Below, piece after piece: positions 1-14,145 of a stretch of DNA of 64,000 bases. The notes beneath the pieces are model-generated. The model made no database searches and had not been told where the DNA came from. It worked only from the letters and a program-made list of their open reading frames with translations. Both the position numbers and the translations under genes were made by a program. Every line of letters begins with the position of its first letter. The stretch's first letter is position 1. The DNA is taken from NCBI RefSeq assembly GCF_006970865.1, contig NZ_CP035503.1, positions 1,935,001 through 1,999,000 of the forward strand, given 5' to 3'. This stretch comes from Rhodoferax sediminis (lineage in GTDB: Bacteria > Pseudomonadota > Gammaproteobacteria > Burkholderiales > Burkholderiaceae_C).

Positions 1-609
1 GGCAAACCCGGCTACGGCGAGCAGACAGCCCCCAGGTTTCACGTGGTCGCCTACGATTGGGGCGTCAAGAGCAATATCCTGCGCATGCTCAGCCGGCGCG
101 GCTGCAGGGTCACCGTGGTGGCCGCGCAGACGCCTGCGGCCGATGTGCTCAAACTCCAGCCCGATGGCGTGTTCCTGTCCAACGGTCCGGGCGATCCGGA
201 GCCCTGCGACTATGCGATCGACGCCACGCGCGAGCTGATCGAGTCGGGCGTTCCCGTCTTCGGCATCTGCCTGGGGCACCAGATCATGGCGCTGGCCAGC
301 GGCGCGCGCACCTTCAAGATGAAGTTCGGCCACCACGGCGCCAACCATCCGGTGAAAGATCTGGACACGGGCCGCGTCAGCATCACCAGCCAGAACCATG
401 GCTTCGCGGTGGACGAGAAAACGCTGCCGGCGAACCTGCGTGCCACGCACGTCAGCCTGTTCGACGGCACGTTGCAGGGCATGGCGCGCACCGACAAGCC
501 GGCCTTCTGCTTTCAGGGGCACCCTGAAGCCTCGCCGGGCCCGCACGACATCGGCTATTTGTTTGACCGCTTCATCGCGCTCATGGAAACGGCACGGGAG
601 AAGAACTAA
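1..609 (+). CDS. carA: Carbamoyl-phosphate synthase small subunit (3' part)
   Basis: Glutaminase subunit of carbamoyl-phosphate synthase: it frees ammonia from glutamine and passes it to CarB, feeding arginine and pyrimidine synthesis. The reading frame is open from base 1, so the N-terminal part lies outside the window and only about 202 residues are visible. They form the class I glutamine amidotransferase domain: GICLGHQ with the nucleophile Cys at bases 268-270, and a later QGHPEASPG holding the catalytic His and Glu. The stop is directly followed by the carB ATG, so the two are surely one operon. Identification is secure; only the missing start is unknown. Confidence 0.97.
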   Translation, partial: GKPGYGEQTAPRFHVVAYDWGVKSNILRMLSRRGCRVTVVAAQTPAADVLKLQPDGVFLSNGPGDPEPCDYAIDATRELIESGVPVFGICLGHQIMALASGARTFKMKFGHHGANHPVKDLDTGRVSITSQNHGFAVDEKTLPANLRATHVSLFDGTLQGMARTDKPAFCFQGHPEASPGPHDIGYLFDRFIALMETAREKN

Positions 610-3839
<3,230 letters not shown>

Positions 3840-3843
<4 letters not shown>

Positions 3844-3869
3844 GTCGGAAATAACAATCGCGGCATAAT
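3840..3869 (+). promoter_or_regulatory. Putative sigma-70 promoter of greA
   Basis: TTGAGT (3840-3845) and CATAAT (3864-3869) are separated by 18 bases, a good match to sigma-70 -35/-10 boxes. The -35 overlaps the carB stop codon. Transcription would start near 3876, just before a terminator-like hairpin and about 67 bases before the greA ATG. Assigned by eye from consensus. Confidence 0.55.
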
Positions 3870-3883
3870 CCGCGTATCAAGAC

Positions 3884-3918
3884 ACCGCCGGACGGCAACG
3901 CTCGGCGGTTTCCTTTTT
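3884..3918 (+). terminator. Hairpin plus T-tract in the greA leader (attenuator-like)
   Basis: ACCGCCG (3884-3890) pairs perfectly with CGGCGGT (3903-3909), with a 12-base loop, followed by TTTCCTTTTT. It could end carAB transcription. It also lies only ~8 bases past the predicted greA start site, so transcripts from that promoter would end after about 43 bases unless they read through, like the GraL leader RNAs of E. coli greA. Confidence 0.6.
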
Positions 3919-3942
3919 GATGAACCTTTTGTTGAAAATCCT

Positions 3943-4419
3943 ATGGCTACCATTCCCATTACCAAACGCGGCGCAGAGAAACTCAAGGCCGAGTTGCACA
4001 AGCTCAAGACGGTTGACCGGCCCTGGGTCATCAATGCGATCGCCGAGGCCAGAGCCCAGGGCGACCTGAGCGAAAACGCCGAATATGAAGCGGCCAAGGA
4101 CCGCCAGGGCTTTATCGAAGGCCGCATCCAGGAGGTCGAGAGCAAGCTGTCGGGCTCGCTGGTGATCGACCCGTCCACGCTGGAGGCCGGCGGCAAAGTG
4201 GTGTTCGGGGCCACCGTGGAACTCGAAGATGAAGTCTCGGGCAACATCGTCAAATACCAGATCGTTGGCGAGGACGAAGCCGACCTCAAGCTCGGCCTGG
4301 TCAACATCGGCAGCCCGATCGCGCGCGCGCTGATCGGCAAGGAAGAAGGCGACACCGCCGAAGTGCAGACGCCCGGCGGCGTGAAGCACTTCGAAATTGT
4401 GGCGGTGTCCTATCTCTGA
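3943..4419 (+). CDS. greA: Transcription elongation factor GreA
   Basis: Rescues backtracked RNA polymerase by stimulating cleavage of the nascent RNA in the secondary channel. The 158 residues are the standard length. The N-terminal coiled coil contains the hallmark GDLSENAEYEAAKDRQ stretch with the acidic tip residues, followed by the FKBP-like C-terminal domain (IVGEDEADLKLGLVNIGSPIARALIGK). The start begins MATIPITKRGAEKL, typical of the family. A promoter and a terminator-like hairpin lie between carB and this gene, suggesting its own regulation. Confidence 0.97.
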   Translation: MATIPITKRGAEKLKAELHKLKTVDRPWVINAIAEARAQGDLSENAEYEAAKDRQGFIEGRIQEVESKLSGSLVIDPSTLEAGGKVVFGATVELEDEVSGNIVKYQIVGEDEADLKLGLVNIGSPIARALIGKEEGDTAEVQTPGGVKHFEIVAVSYL

Positions 4420-4854
4420 GTGGCGCACGTTTTGAAGCGACGTTTTCCGGCCCTGATTGCCGCCCTGTGGTGGGGCAGTTTGACGACCATCGGTTTTCTG
4501 GTGGTGCCCTTGCTGTTTGCCAACCTGCCTACGCCGGCGATGGCGGGCGGCATGGCGGCCAAGCTGTTCGCGGCGCAAACCTGGGTGTCGGTCGCCTGCG
4601 GCCTGCTGCTGTTGCTGCTCTCGACGTCAAAACAGTCCCAAGCCCTTGCTGAGTGGGCACAGTTCGCTATTATTTTTATAGTTCTCGGCCTGCTGCTGGC
4701 CCTGCTCAGCCAGTTTGCCGTGGCGCCCCGGATCGTGGCGCGCGAGAACCTCAGGCTCTGGCACGGCGTGGGCAGTGCGATGTACCTGGTGCAGTGGCTG
4801 TGCGCCGGCGTGGTGCTGTGGACGCTGGTGCCGGCTCCGCGGCTACCTGACTGA
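4420..4854 (+). CDS. DUF4149-type small membrane protein
   Basis: Small integral membrane protein of 144 residues with about four hydrophobic segments (near residues 7-25, 34-66, 78-97 and 117-137). The pattern and the position after greA match the DUF4149 family; its function is not known. It starts with GTG directly after the greA stop, suggesting translational coupling. The segment at 4627-4682 (STSKQSQALAEWAQF and following) resembles a repeat element seen inside several other genes here and may be an in-frame insertion relic. Family assignment is by recognition and moderately sure. Confidence 0.72.
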   Translation: MAHVLKRRFPALIAALWWGSLTTIGFLVVPLLFANLPTPAMAGGMAAKLFAAQTWVSVACGLLLLLLSTSKQSQALAEWAQFAIIFIVLGLLLALLSQFAVAPRIVARENLRLWHGVGSAMYLVQWLCAGVVLWTLVPAPRLPD

Positions 4855-4933
4855 CACTCGTCCTTCTGCGGTGCGCCCCGGCAGCGCGTTATCCTGTTGC
4901 AATGGCTTGATCTTTTTGTCCAGGGGCACGGCA

Positions 4934-5818
4934 GTGGAATCACAAATTGTGGAAATCGAGGCAACGGCCTGGCAGGCCGTCCAGGCCAACGCGGCGTGGA
5001 CGGCGGCGCTGGAGGCCGGCAAGGTGCTGTATTTTCCGCGCCTGGGTTTCGAGTTGCTGCCGCAGGAGGCGGGTCTGCTCAACCCCGGCGTGCTGTCGCC
5101 CAAGTCGCGCAACATCAGCCTGGACGCCAAGGGTGCGCTGCGCGGCGCCAACGGCGAGCCGGCCACGGTGCAGGCGCTGGCCGCGATGATCGGGCGCTTT
5201 CGGGCGCAGTCGCAGCAGCTCATTGCCGCGCTGCTGCCGCACTACACCGGGTTCCTGCGCCTGGCGCCGACCAGCTACCGGCCGATGCAGGTGGAGTCGC
5301 GCCAGCAGTCCTGGCGTGCAGATGATCGCCGGCTGCATGTCGATGCCTTTCCGTCGCGTCCGAATGACGGCGAGCGCATCCTGCGCGTGTTCACTAATGT
5401 CAATCCGTCCGGGCTACCCCGGGTCTGGCGCGTGGGCGAACCGTTCGAGACCGTGGCGCGGCGGTTTTTGCCGCGCGCCAGGGCTTATTCACCGTGGCAG
5501 GCCCGGGCACTGCGCGCGCTGCACGTGACCAAGTCGCTGCGTTCGGAATACGACCACCTGATGCTGCAGCTGCACGACGGCATGAAGAGCGACCTGGACT
5601 ACCAGCAAACGGCCGACCAGGCCACGGTGCCGTTCCCGGCGGGCTCGGTCTGGGTGTGTTTTTCCGACCAGACCTCGCACGCCGTGATGTCGGGCCAGTA
5701 CATGCTGGAGCAGACGCTGTTTCTGGCGCCCGAACATCAATACGACCCGCAGGCCAGCCCACTGGCGATCCTCTCCCGGCTGACCGGACGGCCTCTGGTG
5801 ACGCAGCGGACGGCGTGA
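4934..5818 (+). CDS. kdoO: Kdo hydroxylase (Fe/2-oxoglutarate-type dioxygenase)
   Basis: Predicted to hydroxylate the 3-deoxy-D-manno-octulosonic acid (Kdo) residue of lipopolysaccharide to the Ko form, a modification known in Burkholderia and relatives. The 294-residue product shows the iron-binding set of this enzyme class: HVD at residues 135-137 (LHVDAFPSRP) and a distal His near 249 (QTSHAVMSG). I chose the GTG at 4934 because AGGGG lies seven bases upstream; an in-frame extension further upstream runs into the preceding gene and lacks similarity. It faces a glycosyltransferase-like gene on the other strand. Confidence 0.82.
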   Translation: MESQIVEIEATAWQAVQANAAWTAALEAGKVLYFPRLGFELLPQEAGLLNPGVLSPKSRNISLDAKGALRGANGEPATVQALAAMIGRFRAQSQQLIAALLPHYTGFLRLAPTSYRPMQVESRQQSWRADDRRLHVDAFPSRPNDGERILRVFTNVNPSGLPRVWRVGEPFETVARRFLPRARAYSPWQARALRALHVTKSLRSEYDHLMLQLHDGMKSDLDYQQTADQATVPFPAGSVWVCFSDQTSHAVMSGQYMLEQTLFLAPEHQYDPQASPLAILSRLTGRPLVTQRTA

Positions 5819-5837
5819 GCGTGCCGCGGATTGAGGG

Positions 5838-6608
5838 CTATTCCTTCCAGTGCGTCGCGACCCATCCGGCCGGGCGCATGGCGCTAAAGCGCCGGTTGCG
5901 CCGGCCCGCCAGTGCGTCGGGCGGATTGCATTCGCCGTGGAAGATCACGATGCGCGCGTCCACGGGCACGGCCGGCTCGGCCCAGTAGTTGGCCGGCCAG
6001 CGCGGGATGCTGTGGTACTTGAAGCTGGGGCACCAGGCCGCGGGCCAATAGCGCAGCTTGCCCTGGCGGTGCAGGAAATCGGACAGGTAGGCCTGCTCGT
6101 TGCGAAAGCGCGACTGCACCTCGTCCGGATGGGCTTTGAAGTAGGCCAGTACGTCGGGGTGCGCGCCCAGCTCAAAGCGGTACACCGAGGAGTTGCCGGT
6201 GATGCGCCGCGTCTGCCAGGGGCGCCGGTAGTCACGGATGATCAGGAACTCGCCCGGCTCCTTGAAAAAGGCGTCGAGGCTGCCCACGATCACCACGTCG
6301 ACGTCGAGAAACAGCGCGGTGCCGGTGAGCCCGTACAGGTCGGCCGAGAAGGTGGTCAGCTTCTTCCAGGCACGGTCCGGCGTGCCGGGCGGCACGTCGA
6401 GCTCCAGCGCCGGGATCGGGAAGCAGTCCACCTCGGCCCGGATGCCCTGGCGGTCGTCGGTCAGGCAGACGAAGCGGAATGCGCCGCTCAGGTGCCGGCG
6501 CACCATGGCGTACAGGCGATTGACGTATTCGGGGCCGTATTTGGTGCCCCATTTCATGCAAATGACGTTGCGCTCGGGCGGCGCAACAGGCAGTGCCGCG
6601 GTCGTCAT
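5838..6608 (-). CDS. Glycosyltransferase-like protein with DVD motif
   Basis: A 256-residue soluble protein that looks like a GT-A-fold sugar transferase. It contains TALFLDVDVVIVGSLDAFF, a typical DxD metal/nucleotide-sugar motif after a hydrophobic strand, preceded by AWKKLTTFSADLYGL, and later IVIFHGECNPPDAL with the His-Gly often seen near the end of such enzymes. It has no signal peptide or membrane span. Donor and acceptor cannot be read from sequence. Placement tail-to-tail with the Kdo hydroxylase (20-base gap) makes a role in surface polysaccharide or LPS decoration plausible, but this is inference. Confidence 0.65.
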   Translation of the reverse strand: MTTAALPVAPPERNVICMKWGTKYGPEYVNRLYAMVRRHLSGAFRFVCLTDDRQGIRAEVDCFPIPALELDVPPGTPDRAWKKLTTFSADLYGLTGTALFLDVDVVIVGSLDAFFKEPGEFLIIRDYRRPWQTRRITGNSSVYRFELGAHPDVLAYFKAHPDEVQSRFRNEQAYLSDFLHRQGKLRYWPAAWCPSFKYHSIPRWPANYWAEPAVPVDARIVIFHGECNPPDALAGRRNRRFSAMRPAGWVATHWKE

Positions 6609-6612
6609 GGCC

Positions 6613-7089
6613 TCAGGTCTGGCTGCGTTTTTTGACCGAGGTCTGCGGTTTGGGTTTGGCCCGCTTGACTTTGCCGCCGGCCGTCAGGCGCTGGTTGCCC
6701 AGCACGCGCAGGGTCTTGACCTCGGGGCGCTGACCGCCGCGCTTGCTGTACTTGAGCACCTTGAAGTCGCGCGGGCCGGCCATGCGGTCCTCGTCGATCA
6801 CCTTTTCCTTCTCGGGTTGCGGCCGCCACAGGATCAGCAGTTTGCCGATATGCTGGATGGGAGCGGCGCCGAGTTCATCGACCAGCGTCTGGTACACCAG
6901 TTCGCGCGCGGCGCGGTCGTCCGAGAACACGCGTATCTTGATCAGCCCATGCGCATTGAGGGCGGCGTCGGCTTCCTTTTTGACGGCAGCCGTCAGGCCG
7001 TCGCCGCCGACCATGACCACGGGGTCGAGGTGGTGGGCGGCGGCGCGATGAACCTTGCGCTGGGCGGGGGTGAGTTGAATTTGGGGCAT
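6613..7089 (-). CDS. yhbY: YhbY-family RNA-binding protein (CRM domain)
   Basis: A 158-residue protein whose first ~95 residues form the CRS1-YhbY (CRM) RNA-binding domain: [20 protein letters not shown], then [21 protein letters not shown] and [11 protein letters not shown]. Members associate with pre-50S ribosomal subunits. The C-terminal tail is rich in Lys/Arg, as in betaproteobacterial versions. I start at [10 protein letters not shown] rather than at upstream in-frame codons, since these would add a hydrophobic stretch overlapping the rlmE start region. It is divergent from rlmE with 37 bases between starts, so the two promoters must overlap. Confidence 0.9.
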   Translation of the reverse strand: MPQIQLTPAQRKVHRAAAHHLDPVVMVGGDGLTAAVKKEADAALNAHGLIKIRVFSDDRAARELVYQTLVDELGAAPIQHIGKLLILWRPQPEKEKVIDEDRMAGPRDFKVLKYSKRGGQRPEVKTLRVLGNQRLTAGGKVKRAKPKPQTSVKKRSQT

Positions 7090-7126
7090 CCCCGTATTAT
7101 CGAGGCAGTATGAAAGTGAAAAGAAA

Positions 7127-7879
7127 GTGAAGTCCAAAAGTAAAAAAGTCAACAGGGCGTGGCTGAACGACCACGTCAACGACCCTTACGTCAAGCTGGC
7201 CACCCGCGAGGGCTACCGGGCGCGCGCGGCCTACAAACTCAAGGAAATCGACGAGACGCTGGGCCTCATCAAGCCTGGCCATCTGGTGGTCGATCTGGGG
7301 TCCACCCCCGGCGCCTGGAGCCAGTATCTGCGGCGCAAACTGTCGCCGGGCGGCGCGGCGATGGGTGAGCTCAATGGCACCATCATCGCGCTGGACCTCC
7401 TGCCGATGGCGCCGATCGAAGGCGTCGTGTTCCTGCCTGGCGATTTCCGCGAACCCGAAGTGCTACAGAAACTGGAGCACGAAATGCACGGCCGGAAAGC
7501 GGATGTGGTGGTTTCCGACATGGCTCCCAACCTCTCGGGCATCGCGTCGGCCGACACGGCGCGCATCGCGCACCTGGTGGAATTGGCGGTGGAATTCAGC
7601 CAGAACCACCTGAAACCCGAGGGGGCGCTGGTGGCCAAGGTGTTCCATGGCGATGGCTACAGCGCGCTGACCAAATTGTTCAAAGACACCTTCAAGCTCG
7701 TCAAACCCATCAAGCCCAAGGCCTCGCGCGACAAATCGTCGGAGACCTTTCTGGTCGGCATCGGCCTCATCGAAACAAGGCTGGAGCATGATTCAAGGCA
7801 AGAAACCACGCGAAATGCCGCACAAACCCTTGTAACACCTGTGGCTGCTGGCGGCAAAAGCCGTACCAGCGCATCTTGA
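7127..7879 (+). CDS. rlmE: 23S rRNA 2'-O-methyltransferase RlmE (FtsJ)
   Basis: Methylates U2552 of 23S rRNA using SAM, a late step of 50S assembly. The K-D-K-E catalytic set is present: Lys in [11 protein letters not shown], Asp in [11 protein letters not shown], Lys in [11 protein letters not shown] and Glu in SSETFLVG. The SAM loop is [15 protein letters not shown]. Start is GTG at 7127; upstream ATG and GTG codons are out of frame. The product is 250 residues, with a ~30-residue C-terminal extension after the family's usual end. Part of that extension (bases 7820-7850) resembles the dispersed repeat described in the findings. Confidence 0.95.
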   Translation: MKSKSKKVNRAWLNDHVNDPYVKLATREGYRARAAYKLKEIDETLGLIKPGHLVVDLGSTPGAWSQYLRRKLSPGGAAMGELNGTIIALDLLPMAPIEGVVFLPGDFREPEVLQKLEHEMHGRKADVVVSDMAPNLSGIASADTARIAHLVELAVEFSQNHLKPEGALVAKVFHGDGYSALTKLFKDTFKLVKPIKPKASRDKSSETFLVGIGLIETRLEHDSRQETTRNAAQTLVTPVAAGGKSRTSAS

Positions 7880-7963
7880 AACGCCTAAAATGGATCACAA
7901 GTACATGGGGTCCGGAAAAGCGTTCCGGCACCTTCTGCTGTCTTTTTGCTATCGGAGCCTCGT

Positions 7964-9883
<1,920 letters not shown>

Positions 9884-9903
9884 AGGATTAAAGAATGGGA
9901 TCA

Positions 9904-9929
9904 ACGGGGCCTTGCGCCCCGTTTTTGTT
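9904..9929 (+). terminator. Rho-independent terminator after ftsH
   Basis: Perfect 7-bp stem ACGGGGC (9904-9910) / GCCCCGT (9916-9922) with a 5-base loop and a following T-rich run. It lies 20 bases after the ftsH stop and 12 bases before the folP ATG, so folP depends either on read-through or on a promoter inside ftsH. Confidence 0.8.
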
Positions 9930-9941
9930 GTGACTCGAGAC

Positions 9942-10802
9942 ATGTTCTGGCAAACCACCCGCTACTCTGTGGACCTGACGCAGCCGCGCGTGATGGGCAT
10001 CGTCAACGTCACGCCCGACTCGTTTTCTGACGGCGGCCAGCATACCTCGACCGCCAGCGCGCTCAAGCACTGCGAACAACTGCTCAAGGACGGGGCGCAC
10101 ATCCTGGACATCGGCGGCGAGTCCACCCGTCCCGGCGCGCTGCCGCTGCCATTGGACGAGGAACTGGCGCGCGTGCTGCCGCTGCTCAGGGAGGCGGTCA
10201 AGCTGGGCGTGCCGCTGTCCGTCGATACCTACAAGCCGCAAGTCATGCAGGCCGCGCTGGACCTGGGCGCCGACATCATCAACGACATCTGGGCCTTGCG
10301 CCAGAGCGGCGCCGCGCAGGTCGTGGCCGCGCATCGCAGCTGCGGCGTGTGCCTCATGCACATGCACCGCGAGCCGCAGACCATGCAGGCCGCGCCCATG
10401 GCGGGCGACGTGGTGCCGCAGGTGCTATCGTTTCTGGAGCGAACTGCCAAGGCCCTGCAAGGGCTGGGCGTCGATAAGGCGCGCATTGCGCTGGATCCTG
10501 GCATCGGCTTCGGCAAGACCGTGGCGCAAAACTTTGCGCTGCTGGCGCGCCAGCGGGAACTGCTGGCGGCGGGCTATCCGATCCTCGCGGGCTGGTCACG
10601 CAAGTCGTCGCTGGCGGCGGTGACTGCTGTTGACGGTCTGGCGCCGCCCGCGAGCGAACGCATGGTGCCCAGCGTGGCCGCGGTGCTGCTGGCGGTGGAG
10701 CGCGGCGCGGCCATCGTGCGGGTTCATGACGTGCGCGAGACCGTGGCCGCACTGAAAATCTTGCGCGCTATGAATCCGGTAGCGGACAATGCTGATCAAT
10801 AA
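9942..10802 (+). CDS. folP: Dihydropteroate synthase
   Basis: Joins p-aminobenzoate to hydroxymethyl-dihydropterin pyrophosphate to make dihydropteroate; target of sulfonamides. Signature motifs are present: [16 protein letters not shown] near the start, [21 protein letters not shown] and a C-terminal [14 protein letters not shown]. The ATG at 9942 gives 286 residues, the usual size, and excludes the terminator. The 3' end runs past a possible upstream glmM ATG at 10789; the likely glmM start lies 16 bases beyond the folP stop, so folP and glmM form one unit. Confidence 0.95.
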   Translation: MFWQTTRYSVDLTQPRVMGIVNVTPDSFSDGGQHTSTASALKHCEQLLKDGAHILDIGGESTRPGALPLPLDEELARVLPLLREAVKLGVPLSVDTYKPQVMQAALDLGADIINDIWALRQSGAAQVVAAHRSCGVCLMHMHREPQTMQAAPMAGDVVPQVLSFLERTAKALQGLGVDKARIALDPGIGFGKTVAQNFALLARQRELLAAGYPILAGWSRKSSLAAVTAVDGLAPPASERMVPSVAAVLLAVERGAAIVRVHDVRETVAALKILRAMNPVADNADQ

Positions 10803-10818
10803 AGGGGAGTACACACCA

Positions 10819-12153
10819 ATGACACGCAAATACTTCGGCACCGATGGCATCCGCGGCACCGTGGGCCAGCCGCCCATTACGCCCGACTTCGTGCTGCGCC
10901 TGGCGCACGCCGTGGGCCAGGTGCTCAAAAAATCCGAGGCGCGCCCCACGGTGCTGATCGGCAAGGACACCCGCATTTCCGGCTACATGCTGGAGAGCGC
11001 GCTCGAATCGGGCTTCAACTCTGCCGGTGTCGACGTGGTGCTGCTCGGCCCCTTGCCGACGCCCGGCGTGGCGTATCTCACGCGGGCGCAGCGCGCGAGC
11101 CTGGGCGTGGTCATCAGCGCCAGCCACAACCCCTTCGCCGACAACGGCATCAAGTTCTTCAGCGCGCAGGGCAGCAAGCTGCCCGATGCCTGGGAGCAGG
11201 CCGTGGAAGTGGCGCTGGGCGAGGCGCCGGCCTGGGCCGACTCCGCCTCGCTGGGCAAGACGCGCCGGCTCGACGACGCGGCCGGCCGCTATATCGAATT
11301 CTGCAAGAGCACGTTCGCGCACGAGCTCACGCTCAGGGGCCTGAAGATCGTGGTCGATGCGGCCCACGGCGCGGCCTATCACATCGCGCCCAAGGTGTTC
11401 CATGAGCTGGGCGCCGAGGTCATCGCCATCGGCTGCGCGCCCGACGGCCTGAACATCAACCAGGACGTCGGCGCCACGCACCCGCAGGCGCTGGTGCGCG
11501 CCGTGCGGGACAGCCAGGCCGACTACGGCATCGCACTCGACGGCGATGCGGACCGCCTGCAGCTTGTCGATGCCACGGGGCGCCTGTACAACGGTGACGA
11601 GCTGCTGTACCTGATGGTGGCCGACCGGCTGGCGCGCGGCGAGCGCATCCCCGGCGTGGTCGGCACCCTGATGACCAATATGGCCGTGGAAGTGGCGCTC
11701 AAGGCGCAAGGCCTGCAGTTCGTGCGCGCCAGGGTCGGCGACCGCTACGTGCTAGAGGAGCTGGAGCGGAACCGCTGGCTGCTCGGCGGCGAAGGCTCGG
11801 GCCATCTGCTGGCGCTGGACAAACACACCACCGGCGACGGCCTGATCTCCGCCCTGCAGGTGCTGCAGGCCTGCGTGCGCAGTGGCCGCAGCATGGCCCA
11901 GATGCTGGCCGAGGTGACCCTGTTCCCGCAAACCCTGATCAACGTGCGGCTGCAGCCCGACCAGGACTGGAAAGCCAACGTCCGGCTCGCGGCAGAAACC
12001 AAAGCCGTCGAAGCCGAGCTCGACAACACCGGCCGCGTGCTGATCCGCGCCAGCGGCACCGAACCGCTGCTGCGCGTGATGGTGGAGGCGCGCGATGCGG
12101 GGCAGGCCAAGGCGTGTGCGCAGCGGCTGGTAGAGTCGGTGAGGGCGGGGTGA
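10819..12153 (+). CDS. glmM: Phosphoglucosamine mutase
   Basis: Converts glucosamine-6-phosphate to glucosamine-1-phosphate for UDP-GlcNAc, peptidoglycan and LPS. The active-site phosphoserine is Ser102 in [13 protein letters not shown]; the metal loop is DGDADR near residue 243, and the C-terminal phosphate-binding motif is [12 protein letters not shown]. Start at 10819 gives [13 protein letters not shown] and 444 residues, the family norm, with AAGGGGAG about ten bases upstream; an in-frame ATG at 10789 would overlap folP. Confidence 0.97.
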   Translation: MTRKYFGTDGIRGTVGQPPITPDFVLRLAHAVGQVLKKSEARPTVLIGKDTRISGYMLESALESGFNSAGVDVVLLGPLPTPGVAYLTRAQRASLGVVISASHNPFADNGIKFFSAQGSKLPDAWEQAVEVALGEAPAWADSASLGKTRRLDDAAGRYIEFCKSTFAHELTLRGLKIVVDAAHGAAYHIAPKVFHELGAEVIAIGCAPDGLNINQDVGATHPQALVRAVRDSQADYGIALDGDADRLQLVDATGRLYNGDELLYLMVADRLARGERIPGVVGTLMTNMAVEVALKAQGLQFVRARVGDRYVLEELERNRWLLGGEGSGHLLALDKHTTGDGLISALQVLQACVRSGRSMAQMLAEVTLFPQTLINVRLQPDQDWKANVRLAAETKAVEAELDNTGRVLIRASGTEPLLRVMVEARDAGQAKACAQRLVESVRAG

Positions 12154-12244
12154 TTGTTGCCGGGGATATGTGGGTTGTTAGTGATAGCCTGCGGCTTAGG
12201 TAGGTTGGAAAACACGAATAAAATGCAAGGAGGTTATGCCAGTC

Positions 12245-12715
12245 ATGAATCAATACACCCGCCTGACTGGCATGCCGCGCTTTGTTCGCAGCATGGTCAC
12301 TGTTGCGCTGCTATGCCTACCACTAGCATTGTTGGCTGAGATCATTGACCCGGAAACATTGATACAGAAGAACGGTTACCAATCAGTGCAGATAGGGGAC
12401 GATGGAAAAATGCCCTTCTATTCGTTTACCGAACGAACGGACCCCGCAAGAATAGCGACCCTGGAACGAGAGATTGCTTTACTTCCCAAGGACGAAAAAA
12501 TATTCAAGTCCTGCGATTTCGTGCGCGGCGGGACAAAGGCGAAGCTAATCGAATCGACGAGGAAAGCCATTGACGTTGTTGTCTCAAATTACGGCTACAA
12601 GGGCGCAACAGTGGCGTGCTCACTCAAATTCATGTATGGCGGTGAAGTTGGTACACAGCTTATTTACATGAAGACCGCTCGGGGCTCGACGTATATGGTG
12701 TTTGTCACGCACTGA
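12245..12715 (+). CDS. Hypothetical exported protein (islet)
   Basis: Not recognised. The 156-residue product has an N-terminal hydrophobic signal-like stretch (VRSMVTVALLCLPLALLAE) and a mixed polar remainder with a Cys pair (KSCDF, VACSLKF) that could form a disulfide in the periplasm. An ATG at 12236 is also in frame, but AAGGAGGT ends only one base before it, so 12245 fits the ribosome site better. Base composition and codon choice (more A/T in third positions) differ from glmM and the downstream genes, suggesting acquired DNA. No function is proposed. Confidence 0.6.
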   Translation: MNQYTRLTGMPRFVRSMVTVALLCLPLALLAEIIDPETLIQKNGYQSVQIGDDGKMPFYSFTERTDPARIATLEREIALLPKDEKIFKSCDFVRGGTKAKLIESTRKAIDVVVSNYGYKGATVACSLKFMYGGEVGTQLIYMKTARGSTYMVFVTH

Positions 12716-12755
12716 GGCGGCAACATCATGAACTCATCCTCCGGCCGTTCTATCG

Positions 12756-13502
12756 ATGGAAGTGTATCGGCAAGTCTGCGAATTCTCGTTAACGTTTCAT
12801 TGTGAATCACTGAGTCCAATGCTCCAAGTCTGCATTGAATTGCTTAGAGGCGCGTTTACTCTAGTGGCGGTTGCCTTGGGTTCGTCCATTGCGCTTCGGG
12901 TCTACTTTCGTCAAAAAGAGTATGAACTTGTAAAGCAAAGATATCTTGAAGGGGGAGTAGACGTCGTTGCGGCAGAAATTGAGTCTGTACTTGGCGTGGT
13001 AAGCCACAACTGGGCCCGCTGCCTTCAGGTGTGCAAGTCATTCAGAGATACTGCTGAAAACTTTGACATTAAGGAGCTTGAGCGTGGTTTCTTGGACCTT
13101 GACAACTCAAAGTTCCAACAAATTGCTCATCTTCGGATCAGCTCGTTACTTCAGTCTCAGGTTGTATGGAATACATTTCAGTCCGCAATGGCCTACGCTT
13201 CTTCGGCAAATGCCATGATTACGAAAGAGATGCCTGAAGCGATGCGATTGCGTTGTACAACTGGTCGAATTGCCGTCAGTCATGGGAGCATGGCAGACAC
13301 AATGTTGGTCAATCTTCAGGAGCTTCACAACGACGGTTTCAGGTACACCCCGCTAATCCGTGAACTTCACGCGCTAAGCCGAATGCTGGAGGCGGAGAAG
13401 CTGAAACTCAAAGCGGTTGCCCAGTTCTCGACACGCCCGGAGGTTCAACACCTGATTGAGCGTCTGCGGACCGCTTTCCCGGATCAAGAGAACTATAGCT
13501 AG
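12756..13502 (+). CDS. Hypothetical protein with one N-terminal membrane segment (islet)
   Basis: Not recognised. The 248-residue reading has a hydrophobic segment at about residues 27-48 (LRGAFTLVAVALGSSIALRV), then a long mostly helical polar region with likely coiled coils (LIRELHALSRMLEAEKLKLKAV). The topology suggests a membrane anchor with a cytoplasmic helical domain. The start is uncertain: ATG 12756 or ATG 12819 (MLQVCIELLRG), neither with a strong ribosome site. Like the gene before it, the DNA is AT-richer than its surroundings and belongs to the same islet. Confidence 0.55.
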   Translation: MEVYRQVCEFSLTFHCESLSPMLQVCIELLRGAFTLVAVALGSSIALRVYFRQKEYELVKQRYLEGGVDVVAAEIESVLGVVSHNWARCLQVCKSFRDTAENFDIKELERGFLDLDNSKFQQIAHLRISSLLQSQVVWNTFQSAMAYASSANAMITKEMPEAMRLRCTTGRIAVSHGSMADTMLVNLQELHNDGFRYTPLIRELHALSRMLEAEKLKLKAVAQFSTRPEVQHLIERLRTAFPDQENYS

Positions 13503-13632
13503 TATTGGATGGTCGCTCCCTACTTCCGTTCAGGTGGAAACATTACGGTGAGCTGGCGCTGTCTGGTCATAGTGATTGCTATCAATTAACTAGCATATAT
13601 CGCATCATTCTAAAGGGTTAGAAGCTCATTTC

Positions 13633-14145
13633 ATGCCCCTTTCTGCTGCTTTCACCGTCGTTAAGGTCGACTACGCCAATCCCACCCACGCCCAAGCGCT
13701 GGTTACGCTGCTCGACGCCTACGCGCGCGACCCGGCGGGCGGCGGCGAGCCGCTGAGCGATTTCACCAAGGCGAACCTTGTGCGTGAGTTGGCAGCGCGG
13801 CCGCAGGCCTTCAGTGTGCTGGCGTTCGACGGCGCTGATGTCGAAAGTGCCTCGCCGGTCGGGCTGGTGAATTGCATCGAGGGCTTCTCCACCTTTGCCT
13901 GCCGGCCGCTGGTCAATGTGCACGACGTGGTCGTGGCTGCCAGCCACCGGGGACGGGGCGTCGCGGCGCAGATGCTGGCCGAGGTGGAGCGCATCGCGCG
14001 CGGGCGCGGCGCCTGCAAACTCACGCTCGAGGTACTGTCCGGCAACGACGGCGCGCGCAGACTGTACGAGCGCGTCGGCTTTGCCGGCTACCAACTGGAC
14101 CCGGCCATGGGGCAGGCGCAGTTTTTGCAAAAGTGGCTGGCGTGA
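13633..14145 (+). CDS. GNAT-family N-acetyltransferase
   Basis: A 170-residue acetyltransferase of the GNAT superfamily, transferring acetyl from acetyl-CoA to an unknown amine. Motif A with the CoA pyrophosphate loop is clear: VHDVVVAASHRGRGVAAQMLAEVE (Arg-Gly-Arg-Gly-x-Ala), and motif B follows as LEVLSGNDGARRLYERVGFAGY. The stop overlaps the GTG of the next gene (GTGA), so the two are coupled. The substrate cannot be inferred from sequence. Confidence 0.9.
   Translation: MPLSAAFTVVKVDYANPTHAQALVTLLDAYARDPAGGGEPLSDFTKANLVRELAARPQAFSVLAFDGADVESASPVGLVNCIEGFSTFACRPLVNVHDVVVAASHRGRGVAAQMLAEVERIARGRGACKLTLEVLSGNDGARRLYERVGFAGYQLDPAMGQAQFLQKWLA

Noticed and set aside
10428..10480. Copy of the dispersed element in folP
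   Set aside because: CTATC, GAGC and CAAGGGCTGGGC occur with the same spacing as in addA, but the encoded residues are normal dihydropteroate synthase sequence, so coincidence is more likely.
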